Source: Rana temporaria (lineage: Eukaryota; Chordata; Amphibia; Anura; Ranidae). From it: a DNA stretch of 64,000 nt. The stretch covers positions 63,201,355 to 63,265,354 of the forward strand of contig NC_053492.1 in assembly GCF_905171775.1 (NCBI RefSeq), given 5' to 3'. The notes under the pieces were generated by a model that worked only from the letters and a program-made list of their open reading frames with translations, was not told where the DNA came from and made no database searches. This document shows, piece by piece, positions 1 through 12,343 of the stretch. The position numbers and the translations under genes are program-made. Within the stretch, counting starts at the first letter, position 1, and each line of letters opens with the position of its first letter.

Positions 1-3000
1 TCAAGGGGAAATAGAGGGAGATGGAATATACACAGGGTGGGATTCAAGGGAAATAGAGGGAGCCGGAATATACACAGGGTGGGATTCAAGGGAAATAGAG
101 GGAGCCGGAATATACACAGGGTGGGATTCAAGGGAAATAGAGGGAGCCGGAATATACACAGGGTGGGATTCAAGGGAAATAGAGGGAGCCAGAATATACA
201 CAGGGTGGGATTCAAGGGAAATAGAGGGAGCCGGAATATACACAGGGTGGGATTCAAGGGAAATAGAGGGAGCCAGGAATATACACGGGTGGGATTCAAG
301 GGAAATAGAGGGAGCCGGAATATACACAGGGTGGGATTCAAGGGAAATAGAGGGAGCCGGAATATACACATGGTGGGATTCAAGGGGAAATAGAGGAAGC
401 CGGAATATACACAGGGTGGGATTCAAGGGGAAATAGAGGGAGCCGGAATATACACAGGGTGGAATTCAAGGGAAATAGAGGGATCCGGAATATACACATG
501 GTGGGATTCAAGGGGAAATAGAGGGAGATGGAATATACACAGGGTGGGATTCAAGGGAAATAGAGGGAGCCGGAATATACACAGGGTGGGATTCAAGTGA
601 AATAGAGGGAGCCGGAATATACACAGGGTGGGATTCAAGGGAACTAGAGGGAGCCGGAATATACACAGGGTGGGATTCAAGGGAAATAGAGGGAGATGGA
701 ATACACACAGGGAGGGATTCAAGGGAAATAGAGGGAGATGAAATATACACAGGGTGGGATTCAAAGGAAATAGAGGGAGCCGGAATATACACAGGGTGGG
801 ATTCAAGGGAAATAGAGGGAGCCGGAATATACACAGGGTGGGATTCAAGGGAAATAGAGGGAGATGGAATATACACAGGGTGGGATTCAAGGGAAATAGA
901 GGGAGCCGGAATATACACAGGGTGGGATTCAAGGGAACTAGAGGGAGCCGGAATATACACAGGGTGGGATTCAAGGGAAATAGAGGGAGATGGAATACAC
1001 ACAGGGAGGGATTCAAGGGAAATAGAGGGAGATGAAATATACACAGGGTGGGATTCAAAGGAAATAGAGGGAGCCGGAATATACACAGGGTGGGATTCAA
1101 GGGAAATAGAGGGTGCCGGAATATACACAGGGTGGGATTCAAGGGAAATAGAGGGAGATGGAATATACACAGGGTGGGATTCAAGGGAAATAGAGGGAGC
1201 CGGAATATACACAGGGTGGGATTCAAGGGAAATAGAGGGTGCCGGAATATACACAGGGTGGGATTCAAGGGAAATAGAGGGAGATGGAATATACACAGGG
1301 TGGGATTCAAGGGAAATAGAGGGAGCCGGAATATACACAGGGTGGGATTCAAGGGAAATAGAGGAAGCCAGAATATACAGAGGATGGGATTCAAGGGAAA
1401 TAGAGGGAGATGGAATATACACAGGGCGGGATTCAAGGGAAATAGAGGGAGATGCAATATGCAGAGGGTGGGATTCAAAGGAAATAGAGGGATATGGAAT
1501 ATACAAAGGGTGGGATTCAAGGGAAATAGAGGGAGATGGAATATACAAAGGGTGGGATTCAAGGGAAATAGAGGGAGATGGAATATACACAGGGTGGGAT
1601 TCAAGGGAAATAGAGGCAGATGAAATATACACAGGGTGGGATTCAAGGGAAATAGAGGGAGATGGAATATACACAGGGTGGGATTCAAGGGAAATAGAGG
1701 GAGATGGAATATACACAGGGTGGGATTCAAGGGAAATAGAGGGAGATGGAATATACACAGGGTGGGATTCAAGGGAAATAGAGGCAGATGAAATATACAC
1801 AGGGTGGGATTCAAGGGAAATAGAGGGAGATGGAATATACACAGGGAGGGATTCAAGGGAAATAGAGGCAGTTGAAATATACACAGGGTGGGATTCAAGG
1901 GAAATAGAGGGAGATGGAATATACACAGGGAGGGATTCAAGGGAAATAGAGGGAGCCGGAATATACACAGGGTGGGATTCAAGGGAAATAGAGAAAGACG
2001 GAATATACACAGGGTGGGATTCAAGGGAAATAGAGGTAGATGGAATATACACAGGGTGGGATTCAAGGGGAATAGAGGGAGCCGGAATTCAGGGTGGGAT
2101 TCAAGGAAAATAGAGGGAGCCGGAAAATACACAGGGTGGGATTCAAGTGAAATAGAGGGAGCCTGAATATACACAGGGTGAGATGTAAGGGAAATAGAGG
2201 GAGACAGAATGTACGTAGAGTGAGATTTAAGGGAAATAAAGAGAGATGGAATATACATAGAGTGGGATTCAAGGGAAATAGAGGGAGATGAAATATACAC
2301 AGGGTGGGATTCAAGGGAAATAGAGGGAGATTGAATATACACAGGGTGGGATTCAAGGAAAATACAGTGAGCCAGAATAAACAGAGTGTGAGTCAAGGGA
2401 AATATAGGGAGCCGGAATATAGAGTGGGATTCAAGGGAAATAGAGAGAGCCAGAATATAGAGTGGGATTCAAGGGAAATAGAGGGAGATGGAATATACAA
2501 AGGGTGGGATTTAGGGGAAATAGAGGGAGCCGGAATATACACAGGGTGGGATTCAAGGGAAATAGAGGGAGCCGGAATACACACAGGGTGGGATTCAAGG
2601 GAAATAGAGGGAGCCGGAATATACACAGGGTGGGATTCAAGGGAAATAGAGGGAGCCGGAATATAAACAGGGTGGGATTCAAGGGAAATAGAGGGAGCCG
2701 GAATATACACAGGGTGGGATTCAAGGGAAATAGAGGGAGATGGGATATACACAGGGTGGGATTCAAGGGAAATAGAGGGAGATGCAATATACACAGGGTG
2801 GGATTCAAGGGAAATAGAGGGAGCCGGAATATACAAAGGGTGGGATTTAGGGGAAATAGAGGGAGATGGAATATACACAGGGTGGGATTCAAGGGAAATA
2901 GAGCGAGCCGGAATATACACAGGGTGGGATTCAAGGGAAATAGAGCGAGCCGGAATATACACAGGGTGGGATTCAAGGGAAATATAGGGAGATGGAATAT

Positions 3001-6000
3001 ACACAGGGTGGGATTTAGGGGAAATAGAGGGAGCCGGAATATACACAGGGTGGGATTCAAGGGAAATAGAGGGAGATGCAATATACACAGGGTGGGATTC
3101 AAGGGAAAAAGAGGGAGCCAGAATATACAAAGGGTGGGATTTAGGGGAAATAGAAGGAGATGGAATATACACAGGGTGGGATTCAAGGGAAATAGAGGGA
3201 GCCGGAATATACACAGGGTGGGATTCAAGGGAAATAGAGGGAGATGGAATATACACAGGGTGGGATTCAAGGGAAATAGAGGGAGCCGGAATATACACAG
3301 GGTGGGATTCAAGGGAAATAGAGGGTGCCGGAATATACACAGGGTGGGATTCAAGGGAAATAGAGGGAGACGGAATATACACAGGGTGGGATTCAAGGGA
3401 AATAGAGGGTGCCGGAATATACACAGGGTGGGATTCAAGGGAAATAGAGGGAGATGAAATATACACAGGGTGGGATTCAAAGTAAATAGAGGGAGCCGGA
3501 ATATACATAGGGTGGGATTCAAGGGAACTAGAGGGAGCCGGAATATACACAAGGTGGGATTCAAGGCAAATAGAGGGAGCCGGAATATACACAGGGTGGG
3601 ATTCAAGGGAAATAGAGGGAGCCGGAATATACACAGGGTGGGATTCAAGGGAAATAGAGGGAGCCGGAATATACACATAGGGTGGGATTCAAGGGAAATA
3701 GAGGGAGCCGGAATATACACAGGGTGGTATTCAAGGGAAATAGAGGGAGACAGAATATACACAGGGTGGGATTCAAGGGAAATAGAGGGAGCCGGAATAT
3801 ACACAGGGTGGGATTCAAGGGAAATAGAGGGAGCCGGAATATACACAGGGTGGGATTCAAGGGAAATAGAGGGAGCCGGAATATACACAGGGTGGGATTC
3901 AAGGGAAATAGAGGGAGCCGGAATATACTCAGGGTGGGTTTCAAGGGAAATAGAGGGAGCCGGAATATACACAGGGAGGGATTCAAGGGGAAATAGAGGG
4001 AGATGGAATATACACAGGGTGGGATTCAAGGGAAATAGAGGGAGCCGGAATATACACAGGGTGGGATTCAAGGGAAATAGAGGGAGCCGGAATATACACA
4101 GGGTGGGATTCAAGGGAAATAGAGGGAGCCGGAATATACACAGGGTGGGATTCAAGGGAAATAGAGGGAGCCAGAATATACACAGGGTGGGATTCAAGGG
4201 AAATAGAGGGAGCCGGAATATACACAGGGTGGGATTCAAGGGAAATAGAGGGAGCCAGGAATATACACGGGTGGGATTCAAGGGAAATAGAGGGAGCCGG
4301 AATATACACAGGGTGGGATTCAAGGGAAATAGAGGGAGCCGGAATATACACATGGTGGGATTCAAGGGGAAATAGAGGAAGCCGGAATATACACAGGGTG
4401 GGATTCAAGGGGAAATAGAGGGAGCCGGAATATACACAGGGTGGAATTCAAGGGAAATAGAGGGATCCGGAATATACACATGGTGGGATTCAAGGGGAAA
4501 TAGAGGGAGATGGAATATACACAGGGTGGGATTCAAGGGAAATAGAGGGAGCCGGAATATACACAGGGTGGGATTCAAGGGAAATAGAGGGAGCCGGAAT
4601 ATACACAGGGTGGGATTCAAGGGAACTAGAGGGAGCCGGAATATACACAGGGTGGGATTCAAGGGAAATAGAGGGAGATGGAATACACACAGGGAGGGAT
4701 TCAAGGGAAATAGAGGGAGATGAAATATACACAGGGTGGGATTCAAAGGAAATAGAGGGAGCCGGAATATACACAGGGTGGGATTCAAGGGAAATAGAGG
4801 GAGCCGGAATATACACAGGGTGGGATTCAAGGGAAATAGAGGGAGATGGAATATACACAGGGTGGGATTCAAGGGAAATAGAGGGAGCCGGAATATACAC
4901 AGGGTGGGATTCAAGGGAACTAGAGGGAGCCGGAATATACACAGGGTGGGATTCAAGGGAAATAGAGGGAGATGGAATACACACAGGGAGGGATTCAAGG
5001 GAAATAGAGGGAGCCGGAATATACACAGGGTGGGATTCAAGGGAAATAGAGGGAGATGGAATATACACAGGGTGGGATTCAAGGGAAATAGAGGGAGCCG
5101 GAATATACACAGGGTGGGATTCAAGGGAAATAGAGGGAGCCGGAATATACACAGGGTGGGATTCAAGGGAAATAGAGGGTGCCGGAATATACACAGGGTG
5201 GGATTCAAGGGAAATAGAGGGAGATGGAATATACACAGGGTGGGATTCAAGGGAAATAGAGGGAGCCGGAATATACACAGGGTGGGATTCAAGGGAAATA
5301 GAGGAAGCCAGAATATACAGAGGATGGGATTCAAGGGAAATAGAGGGAGATGGAATATACACAGGGCGGGATTCAAGGGAAATAGAGGGAGATGCAATAT
5401 GCAGAGGGTGGGATTCAAAGGAAATAGAGGGATATGGAATATACAAAGGGTGGGATTCAAGGGAAATAGAGGGAGATGGAATATACAAAGGGTGGGATTC
5501 AAGGGAAATAGAGGGAGATGGAATATACACAGGGTGAGATTCAAGGGAAATAGAGGCAGATGAAATATACACAGGGTGGGATTCAAGGGAAATAGAGGGA
5601 GATGGAATATACACAGGGTGGGATTCAAGGGAAATAGAGGGAGATGGAATATACACAGGGTGGGATTCAAGGGAAATAGAGGGAGATGGAATATACACAG
5701 GGTGGGATTCAAGGGAAATAGAGGCAGATGAAATATACACAGGGTGGGATTCAAGGGAAATAGAGGGAGATGGAATATACACAGGGAGGGATTCAAGGGA
5801 AATAGAGGCAGTTGAAATATACACAGGGTGGGATTCAAGGGAAATAGAGGGAGCCGGAATATACACAGGGTGGGATTCAAGGGAAATAGAGAAAGACGGA
5901 ATATACACAGGGTGGGATTCAAGGGAAATAGAGGTAGATGGAATATACACAGGGTGGGATTCAAGGGGAATAGAGGGAGCCGGAATTCAGGGTGGGATTC

Positions 6001-7065
6001 AAGGAAAATAGAGGGAGCCGGAAAATACACAGGGTGGGATTCAAGTGAAATAGAGGGAGCCTGAATATACACAGGGTGAGATGTAAGGGAAATAGAGGGA
6101 GACAGAATGTACGTAGAGTGAGATTTAAGGGAAATAAAGAGAGATGGAATATACATAGAGTGGGATTCAAGGGAAATAGAGGGAGATGAAATATACACAG
6201 GGTGGGATTCAAGGGAAATAGAGGGAGATTGAATATACACAGGGTGGGATTCAAGGAAAATACAGTGAGCCAGAATAAACAGAGTGTGAGTCAAGGGAAA
6301 TATAGGGAGCCGGAATATAGAGTGGGATTCAAGGGAAATAGAGAGAGCCAGAATATAGAGTGGGATTCAAGGGAAATAGAGGGAGATGGAATATACAAAG
6401 GGTGGGATTTAGGGGAAATAGAGGGAGCCGGAATATACACAGGGTGGGATTCAAGGGAAATAGAGGGAGCCGGAATATACACAGGGTGGGATTCAAGGGA
6501 AATAGAGGGAGCCGGAATATACACAGGGTGGGATTCAAGGGAAATAGAGGGAGCCGGAATATACACAGGGTGGGATTCAAGGGAAATAGAGGGAGCCGGA
6601 ATATACACAGGGTGGGATTCAAGGGAAATAGAGGGAGATGGGATATACACAGGGTGGGATTCAAGGGAAATAGAGGGAGATGCAATATACACAGGGTGGG
6701 ATTCAAGGGAAATAGAGGGAGCCGGAATATACAAAGGGTGGGATTTAGGGGAAATAGAGGGAGATGGAATATACACAGGGTGGGATTCAAGGGAAATAGA
6801 GCGAGCCGGAATATACACAGGGTGGGATTCAAGGGAAATAGAGGGAGCCGGAATATACACAGGGTGGGATTCAAGGGAAATAGAGGGAGATGGAATATAC
6901 ACAGGGTGGGATTTAGGGGAAATAGAGGGAGCCGGAATATACACAGGGTGGGATTCAAGGGAAATAGAGGGAGATGGAATATACACAGGGTGGGATTCAA
7001 GGGAAATAGAGGGAGCCAGAATATACAAAGGGTGGGATTTAGGGGAAATAGAGGGAGATGGAATA
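1..7065. repeat. 42-bp minisatellite array (about 168 units)
   Basis: A tandem array of a 42-bp unit running from the window edge to the gap. The unit reads GGGATTCAAGGGAAATAGAG followed by GGAGCCGGAATATACACAGG and GT. Two main variants alternate irregularly, differing at AGCCGG versus AGATGG just before AATATA. Minor variants carry TTTAGGGG, GAACTAGAG or AATATACAAAG. Because 42 is divisible by three and the unit has few stops, four of six frames stay open for hundreds of codons, giving 14-residue repeats such as GFKGNRGSRNIHRV or NPTLCIFRLPLFPL. No start context, non-repeat domain or signal peptide is visible, so I treat these frames as by-products of the period and not as genes. Divergent units cluster at 2083-2470 and 5981-6368. 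Confidence 0.97.
3983..7065. repeat. Second copy of a ~3.9-kb higher-order block of the minisatellite
   Basis: Positions 1-3167 recur at 3983-7065. The offset is 3982 bp at the start and 3898 bp further on, a difference of 84 bp, which is exactly two 42-bp units lost from the second copy. Rare landmarks match between blocks: the shortened unit GCCGGAATTCAGGGTGGG (near 2081 and 5979) and the run of decayed units just after it. The identity of such landmarks implies recent duplication of the whole block, not independent array growth. It could also be an assembly artefact in which two haplotypes were placed in tandem, since a gap follows directly. Confidence 0.9.
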
Positions 7066-7265
7066 NNNNNNNNNNNNNNNNNNNNNNNNNNNNNNNNNNN
7101 NNNNNNNNNNNNNNNNNNNNNNNNNNNNNNNNNNNNNNNNNNNNNNNNNNNNNNNNNNNNNNNNNNNNNNNNNNNNNNNNNNNNNNNNNNNNNNNNNNNN
7201 NNNNNNNNNNNNNNNNNNNNNNNNNNNNNNNNNNNNNNNNNNNNNNNNNNNNNNNNNNNNNNNNN
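7066..7265. other. Assembly gap, 200 N
   Basis: Exactly 200 undetermined bases directly after the minisatellite. The round length suggests a placeholder, so the true array size is unknown. Confidence 0.99.
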
Positions 7266-7777
7266 AAATCCACAACTAAGCAATCCTGCATTCAAAATTA
7301 ACCAGAACTGAGGCTAATAATACCGGGTCTGTCGGTAGCATAAAATCCTGATTTATCGTCTTTAATACTGATTTTTGATCTTTAACTTTTTCGCTGCCAG
7401 AGCTGTTTTTTTTTTTTTTGCACAAGTTTAAAAGATAATTTTAGGCCTGAAGTGTACCTAAAACCCCAGAGAATAAAATTGTGGTAGTCCCAATTTCCCA
7501 ATTTCACACAGTATTAGTACAATGGGTTATAAAATGCAATACAATATAGAAAAGCCGCGCCCAAAATTAAAAAAAATTTTTTTGAGAGGAGTAATGAATC
7601 CCGAGCAGCATCAGACAAATACTTCAGGTGAAAGATCCAAGGCTGGTTTGCATGTTAGGACAATAGCTGGTCAAATTTTCAATTAAGACGCAAACACAAC
7701 CCGTCAGCAGAGCAGCGGCAATTAAGCGGTCCAAATTACATATATCGGGAGATAGAGAGGGACGCAATAGCGTGATA
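7266..7777. other. AT-rich unassigned sequence with old repeat remnants
   Basis: No gene seen. Around 7460 the string CCCCAGAGAATAAAATTGTGG resembles 8110-8135 inside the next element and, on the other strand, the stretch near 35515. It is probably a very decayed copy of the same dispersed repeat. Confidence 0.4.
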
Positions 7778-7785
7778 CCGTAAGG

Positions 7786-8831
7786 CAGTGGTCTCAAAGT
7801 ACCGGCCCGCGGGCCATTTGCGGCCCGCGGACCAGTTATAAATGGCCCTCAGGCAGGGTGGAAGTGAGGGGAGCAAAAAAAAAAAAATTTTTTTTTTTTT
7901 TTTTTTTTTTGAGCTGGTGCCATCTGGTGGTGAGCCGTTGGTATTACAAGTTATTACCACCAGATGTGAGCTGGCGCCATCTGGTGGTGGCCGTTGGTAT
8001 TACAAGTTAAGCATTACAAGTTAAACAGCAATTCTAATGTCATTTTACACTATTTTCACCGCCATATTCTTCCCTCTAATTAGAACCCCCAAACATTATA
8101 TATATTTTTTATTCTAACACCCTAGAGAATAAAATAGCGATCATTGCAATACTTTCTGTTACGCCGTATTTGCGCAGCGGTCTTACAAGCGCACTTTTTT
8201 GGGAAAAAATTACACTTTTTTTAATTAAAAAATAAGACAACAGTAAAGTTATCCCCATTTTTTTTAATATTATGAAAGATAATGTTACGCCGAGTAAATT
8301 CATACCCAACATGTCACGCTTCAAAATTGTGTCCGCTTGTGGAATGCCGACAAACTTTTTTACCCTTTAAAATCTTCATAGGCGACGTTTAAAAAAATCT
8401 ACATGTTGCATGTTTTAAGTTACAGAGGAGCTAGAATTATTGCTCTCACTCTACCAATCGCGGCGATACCTCACATGTGTGGTTTGAACACCGTTTACAT
8501 ATGCGGGCGCTGCTCACGTATGTGTTCGCTTCTGCGCGCAAGCTCGTCGGGACGGGGTGCGTTTTCTGGCTCCTAACTTTTTTAGCTGGCTCCTAGATTC
8601 CAAGCAAATTTGTCAAACCCTGACTTACACCAGTGCTGGTGGTAATAATGCGCTCGCTGACACCAGTGCTGGTGGTAATAATGCGCTCGCTGACACCAGT
8701 GCTGGGGGTTAATAATGTGTTCGCTGACACCAGTACTGTTGTTTTTGAAGTTTGAAAGTTTGCATGCGGCCCCCCATGGCATATGAAAACTTGTCTTGTG
8801 GCCCTCAGGTAATTTGAGTTTGAGACCCCTG
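7786..8831. mobile_element. Non-autonomous hAT-type transposon with 8-bp TSD
   Basis: The ends are inverted: CAGTGGTCTCAAA at 7786 and TTTGAGACCCCTG ending at 8831. The flanks carry a perfect 8-bp duplication, CCGTAAGG, at 7778-7785 and 8832-8839. The subterminal GCGGCCCGC-rich stretch followed by GGCCCTCA is typical of vertebrate hAT (Charlie-like) elements. No transposase is visible in its 1046 bp. The interior holds a long A/T tract, two tandem copies of a segment with GCCATCTGGTGGTG, a segment near 8090-8135 matching another repeat family in this window, and a 33-bp tandem repeat. Confidence 0.93.
8628..8741. repeat. 33-bp tandem repeat inside the hAT element
   Basis: Three copies plus a partial one of a 33-bp unit beginning CACCAGTGCTGGTGGTAATA and ending GCTCGCTGA, at 8628, 8661 and 8694, with a decayed start at 8728. 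CACCAG/CTGGTG is self-complementary, so each unit can form a small hairpin. Confidence 0.9.
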
Positions 8832-8839
8832 CCGTAAGG

Positions 8840-9311
8840 TATAACAAATTTATCAAAACAGTAGTGTACTTACACGTAAGAAGATAAAAAACAGCATGTA
8901 GCAAACAGATAAAAGCCGGCCGGCTTGAGGAGCCCTCCTCCTGGGCGTGGTGACGTCACTGACGCTGCCTCCAGACGCGTTTCGTCCTATTGGACGTTAT
9001 CAATGGGATATATTTACTATATACTCTAGATGCCAATTTGTGGGTAAATTATAAAAGGGAAGATTGCGGCAAGTAAAGTGATAAACAACATGTCAAGCCT
9101 TAAAATTGTGTGCGCCTGTGAAATGGTGACAAATTTCTGTACCCTAAAATTATAATATGCATTTAATATTGTACATGTTTTTATGTGGGGGTGGGGGCTC
9201 AAAACATTTTTTTTGGGGAGGGAGATTTAGGTGGCTGAGTGTAACTTTAATTCTGTACACTTTTTAACATCACATAGGGCACAAAAAGTCCACTATGTGA
9301 TGCATTTTTTG
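8840..9311. other. Repeat-derived spacer carrying a minus-strand hammerhead element
   Basis: No gene. Read on the minus strand, 8900-9030 contains a hammerhead-like motif (8971-9007), then TGACGTCA (8951-8958), then a GC-rich self-complementary stretch. The part at 9040-9160 is a diverged second copy of 8270-8400, sharing AACATGTCA...AAAATTGTG, so the older host sequence is repetitive too. Confidence 0.55.
8971..9007 (-). ncRNA. Degenerate hammerhead-ribozyme-like motif E
   Basis: On the minus strand the order is CCA, core box TTGATAA (consensus CUGANGA, two differences), a stem II hairpin GTCC-AATA-GGAC, an intact GAAA box, palindromic stem III ACGCGT, then C as the H of the NUH triplet and TGG, which pairs with the CCA. 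Stem II is perfect. The C3 and G8 equivalents are changed, so catalysis is unlikely. The distal part of stem I is not evident. This is best read as an old copy of the element type seen at 39491 and 60471. Confidence 0.6.
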
Positions 9312-9319
9312 GTGACAGG

Positions 9320-9909
9320 CAGGGCCGCCATCAGGAATTATGGGGCCCCTTACACAGCTTCAGGCATGGGCCCCCAGGAGCAGAGAACCGGGGGGGGGGT
9401 GCTGCCACCTCAAATTGAGAACCAGGGGGTGCCGCCGCTAATTGAGAAAATTGAGAAGCGGGGAGGGGTGCCACAAATTGGGGGGGGGGGGTTTGCCCTG
9501 GGGACCGCTGGGCCCCTTACAAAAAAAAAAGGAAATAAAAAAAAGATATATAAAAAAAAATGATAAAAAAAAAGGGGGTAGCCATTCGGGGCCCTGGGGA
9601 CCTCTGGGCCCTTTAATAAAAATAAAAAATAAATAAAAAAACAATTAAAAAAAAATGAAAATAAAAATGTTTATAAAAAAAGGGGGGGGGTTGCCATCTG
9701 GGGCTCTGGGGACCTCTGGGCCCTTTAAAGAAAAAAGATAAAAGATAAATGATAAAAAAAAATTATAAAAACAAATTATAAAAAAAAGGAGGGGGGGTTG
9801 CCATCCAGGGCCCTGGGGACGTCCGTGTCCCTTACAAAAATAAAAAAAGGGGGGTTGCCATCCGGCCCCTTACAGGTGTACTGTCTGTACCCCCCTGATA
9901 GCGGCCCTG
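9320..9909. mobile_element. hAT-type MITE with 8-bp TSD and internal tandem repeats
   Basis: Inverted ends CAGGGCCGCCATCAGG and CCTGATAGCGGCCCTG, flanked by the perfect 8-bp repeat GTGACAGG at 9312-9319 and 9910-9917. The 590-bp body is a degenerate tandem array in which TTGCCATC...GGGGAC...GGGCCC alternates with long A-rich runs. No coding capacity. Confidence 0.94.
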
Positions 9910-9956
9910 GTGACAGGTTCTCTACATGACCCCTGATGTCTTACCTGCCCACCAGT

Positions 9957-10316
9957 CATAGGTGTGCACAGCCTATTGCATTAGGGTGTGCACCCTAAAG
10001 CTCTCACACACACACATGTCCTGCTCAGTGCACACATGACACACCACCACAAGAAGGCAAGCCCGGCGCAATCTCCGAGACTGGAGTACCCGCATCCCGC
10101 CCACAAAAACGTAATTGTAGTACTGGAAGAAAGCATGCGGGAAGCAGGTTCCATCTTGGGGATGTTCCCCCAGTTCTTTTAAGAACTGAGAGGGAGAAGG
10201 CAGGGGAAGGAGATTCATCCCAGTAATGTGCATGTCATCCATGATAGTTGGCAATTATAGGTGATTAGGGTGTGCCCAGGCACACCTGTCACACCCTGTG
10301 TGCGCTGACCTATGCC
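9957..10316. mobile_element. Probable foldback MITE
   Basis: CATAGGTGTGCAC near 9957 is roughly inverted at GTGCGCTGACCTATG near 10316, and TTAGGGTGTGC occurs near both ends. I could not identify a clean target-site duplication, so the boundaries are approximate. Confidence 0.5.
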
Positions 10317-10707
10317 GCTAGTAATGCCAATGGAGTGCAGACTGAAGTTTGATAGCTTCTTCCCCAGCCGTACAGTGGAAAGTGACTCCAGAAGTAATGT
10401 TTTACACGTTGCTTCTGGATCATTAGTAGGAAGGGCAAATCAACAATTGGACATTTGCTGATTTCCCTCCCCTCTTTTCAGCATGCCGGTTCTGGGCTTG
10501 TCAATCTGGCAGCTGCACAGCCACTGGATTGCTTCCATCTGACAGTCCGCTTGACAGATTTACAGTGGAGAAAATAAGTATTTGATCCCCTGCAGATTTT
10601 GTAAGTTTGCCCACTTACAAAGTAATGAAGGGTCTAATCCCCTACCAAGCAACAATAATTCTGGCTCCCACAGCCTGGCTACATTATGTACTCATGCAGT
10701 ACACAGA

Positions 10708-10918
10708 TTAAAGCGTAGTTCCACCCGAAAGTAGAACTTACGCTCATTTGTCTCCATCCTCCAGTGTCACATTTGGCACCTTTCAGGGGGGAGAGGATAC
10801 CTGTCTTTGACAGGTACCCTATCCCCACTTCTGGGAAACCGGGCCATGGCAAATGATGTCAGCAACTCAGCTCCCTCCTCCTCCCCCCGCCGCAGGAGTG
10901 GGTGGACCTCCACTTCAA
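10708..10918. mobile_element. TTAA-type MITE inserted in the Tc1 element
   Basis: Starts TTAAAGCGTAGTTCCACCC and ends GGTGGACCTCCACTTCAA, an imperfect inverted repeat with the terminal TTAA decayed to TCAA. TTAA ends suggest a piggyBac-type origin. A related end in reverse, GGGTGAACCTCCGCTTTA, lies near 16320. Confidence 0.65.
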
Positions 10919-11441
10919 TCCTGTCAATTTAAGAAGGTGCTCCTAATGACAACTCGTTATGTATATAAAAGACACCCGTCCACAGAATCTCTTTCTTCCA
11001 TTCAAACCTCACGACCATGTGCAAGACCAAAGAGTTGTCAAATCAAGTCGGGGACAAGATTGTAGACCTGCACAGGGCTGAAATGGGCTACAAGACCATC
11101 AGCAAAAAGCCTGGTGAGAAGGAGACAACTAGACAACTGTTGAAGCGATTATTCCCAAGTGGAAAAAATACAAAATAACCACCAATCGCCCTCAGTCTGA
11201 AGCTCCGTTCAAGATTTCGCCTTATGGAGTAAGGATGATCGTGATAAAAGTGAGGGATCAACCCAGAACAACATGGGAGGAGCTTGTGAATGATCTCAAG
11301 GCAGTTGAGACCACAGACACCAAACAAACCATTGGTAACATAATACTCCGCCATGGATTGGGAGAAAGTGCTGTGGTCAGATGAGACCAAAATTGAGCTC
11401 TTTGGCATTAACTCGACTCTGACTATGACCCTAAGAACATA

Positions 11442-12146
11442 GGGCCAGATTCACACACATTTGCACTTGCGCCGCGTATCAATGATACGCTACGCTGCCG
11501 TATCTTACCTGGCGGAATTTCGAATCCTCAGCGAATTTGCGCCGTAAGTTACGGCGGCGTAGTGTTTTTCTGGCCGCGTATTTGAAATTGGGCAGGTTGA
11601 GGGCGTGATTCATTTAAATGAAGCGCGTCCCCACGCCGAATGAACTGCGCATGCTCCGTTTTAAAATTTCCCGCCGTGCTTTGCGCGAAATGACGTCGCA
11701 CCGACGTCATTTTTTGAACTTCGACGTGAGTTACGTCCTTTCCTATTCACGGACGACTTACCCAAAAAAAAAAATTTAAAATTCGACGCGGGAACGATGG
11801 CCATACTTTAACATGGCAAGTCTATCTATACGCCACAAAATAGCAGCTTTAACTATACGCTGGGAAAATCCGACTAGCGACGACGTAAGAGAATGCGACG
11901 GCCGCGCGTACCTTCGTGGATCGCCGGAAAAAGCTAATTAGCATACCCGACGTGGAAAACGACGCAAACTCCACCCAGCGGGCGCCGAAGTATTGCACCT
12001 ACGATCCGAAACGTACAAAGCCGTACACCTGTCGGATCGAAGCCAGAAGGTTTGAGGATTCAAACTAAAGATACGACGTGGCAAATTTGAAAGTACGCCA
12101 GTGTATCAGTATATACGCCGGCGTACTTGCTCTGAGAATCTGGCCC
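11442..12146. mobile_element. GGGCCAGATTC-family foldback MITE, TSD ATA
   Basis: Ends GGGCCAGATTC and GAATCTGGCCC, flanked by ATA at 11439-11441 and 12147-12149. The body is CpG-rich with many TACGCC/GGCGTA and GACGTC motifs. It shares sequence with copies at 15174, 24091, 36482, 53259, 59855 and 62195. It interrupts the Tc1 transposase relic and is therefore younger than it. Confidence 0.9.
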
Positions 12147-12343
12147 ATAATTTTTACAATCAAGCACAGATATGGAAATGTTATGCTTTGGGGCTGTTTC
12201 TCTGCTAAAGATACAGGCTAACTTTGCCGCATTCAGGGGCCAATGGACGGTCCATGTTTTGTAAAATCTTGGATGAGAACCTTCTTCCCTCTGCCAGAAC
12301 ACTGAAGATGGGTCGTGGATGGGTCTTCCAGCATGACAATGAC

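Noticed and set aside
423..2396. 657-codon minus-strand open frame with 14-residue repeats
   Set aside because: It lies wholly within the 42-bp tandem array, other frames are equally open, and there is no unique domain or start context.
1..7065. CRISPR-like array
   Set aside because: The unit repeats head to tail without unique spacers, and the genome is plainly eukaryotic.
9438..9644. Poly-Phe/Leu open frame on the minus strand
   Set aside because: Produced by poly(A) runs of the hAT MITE at 9320-9909.
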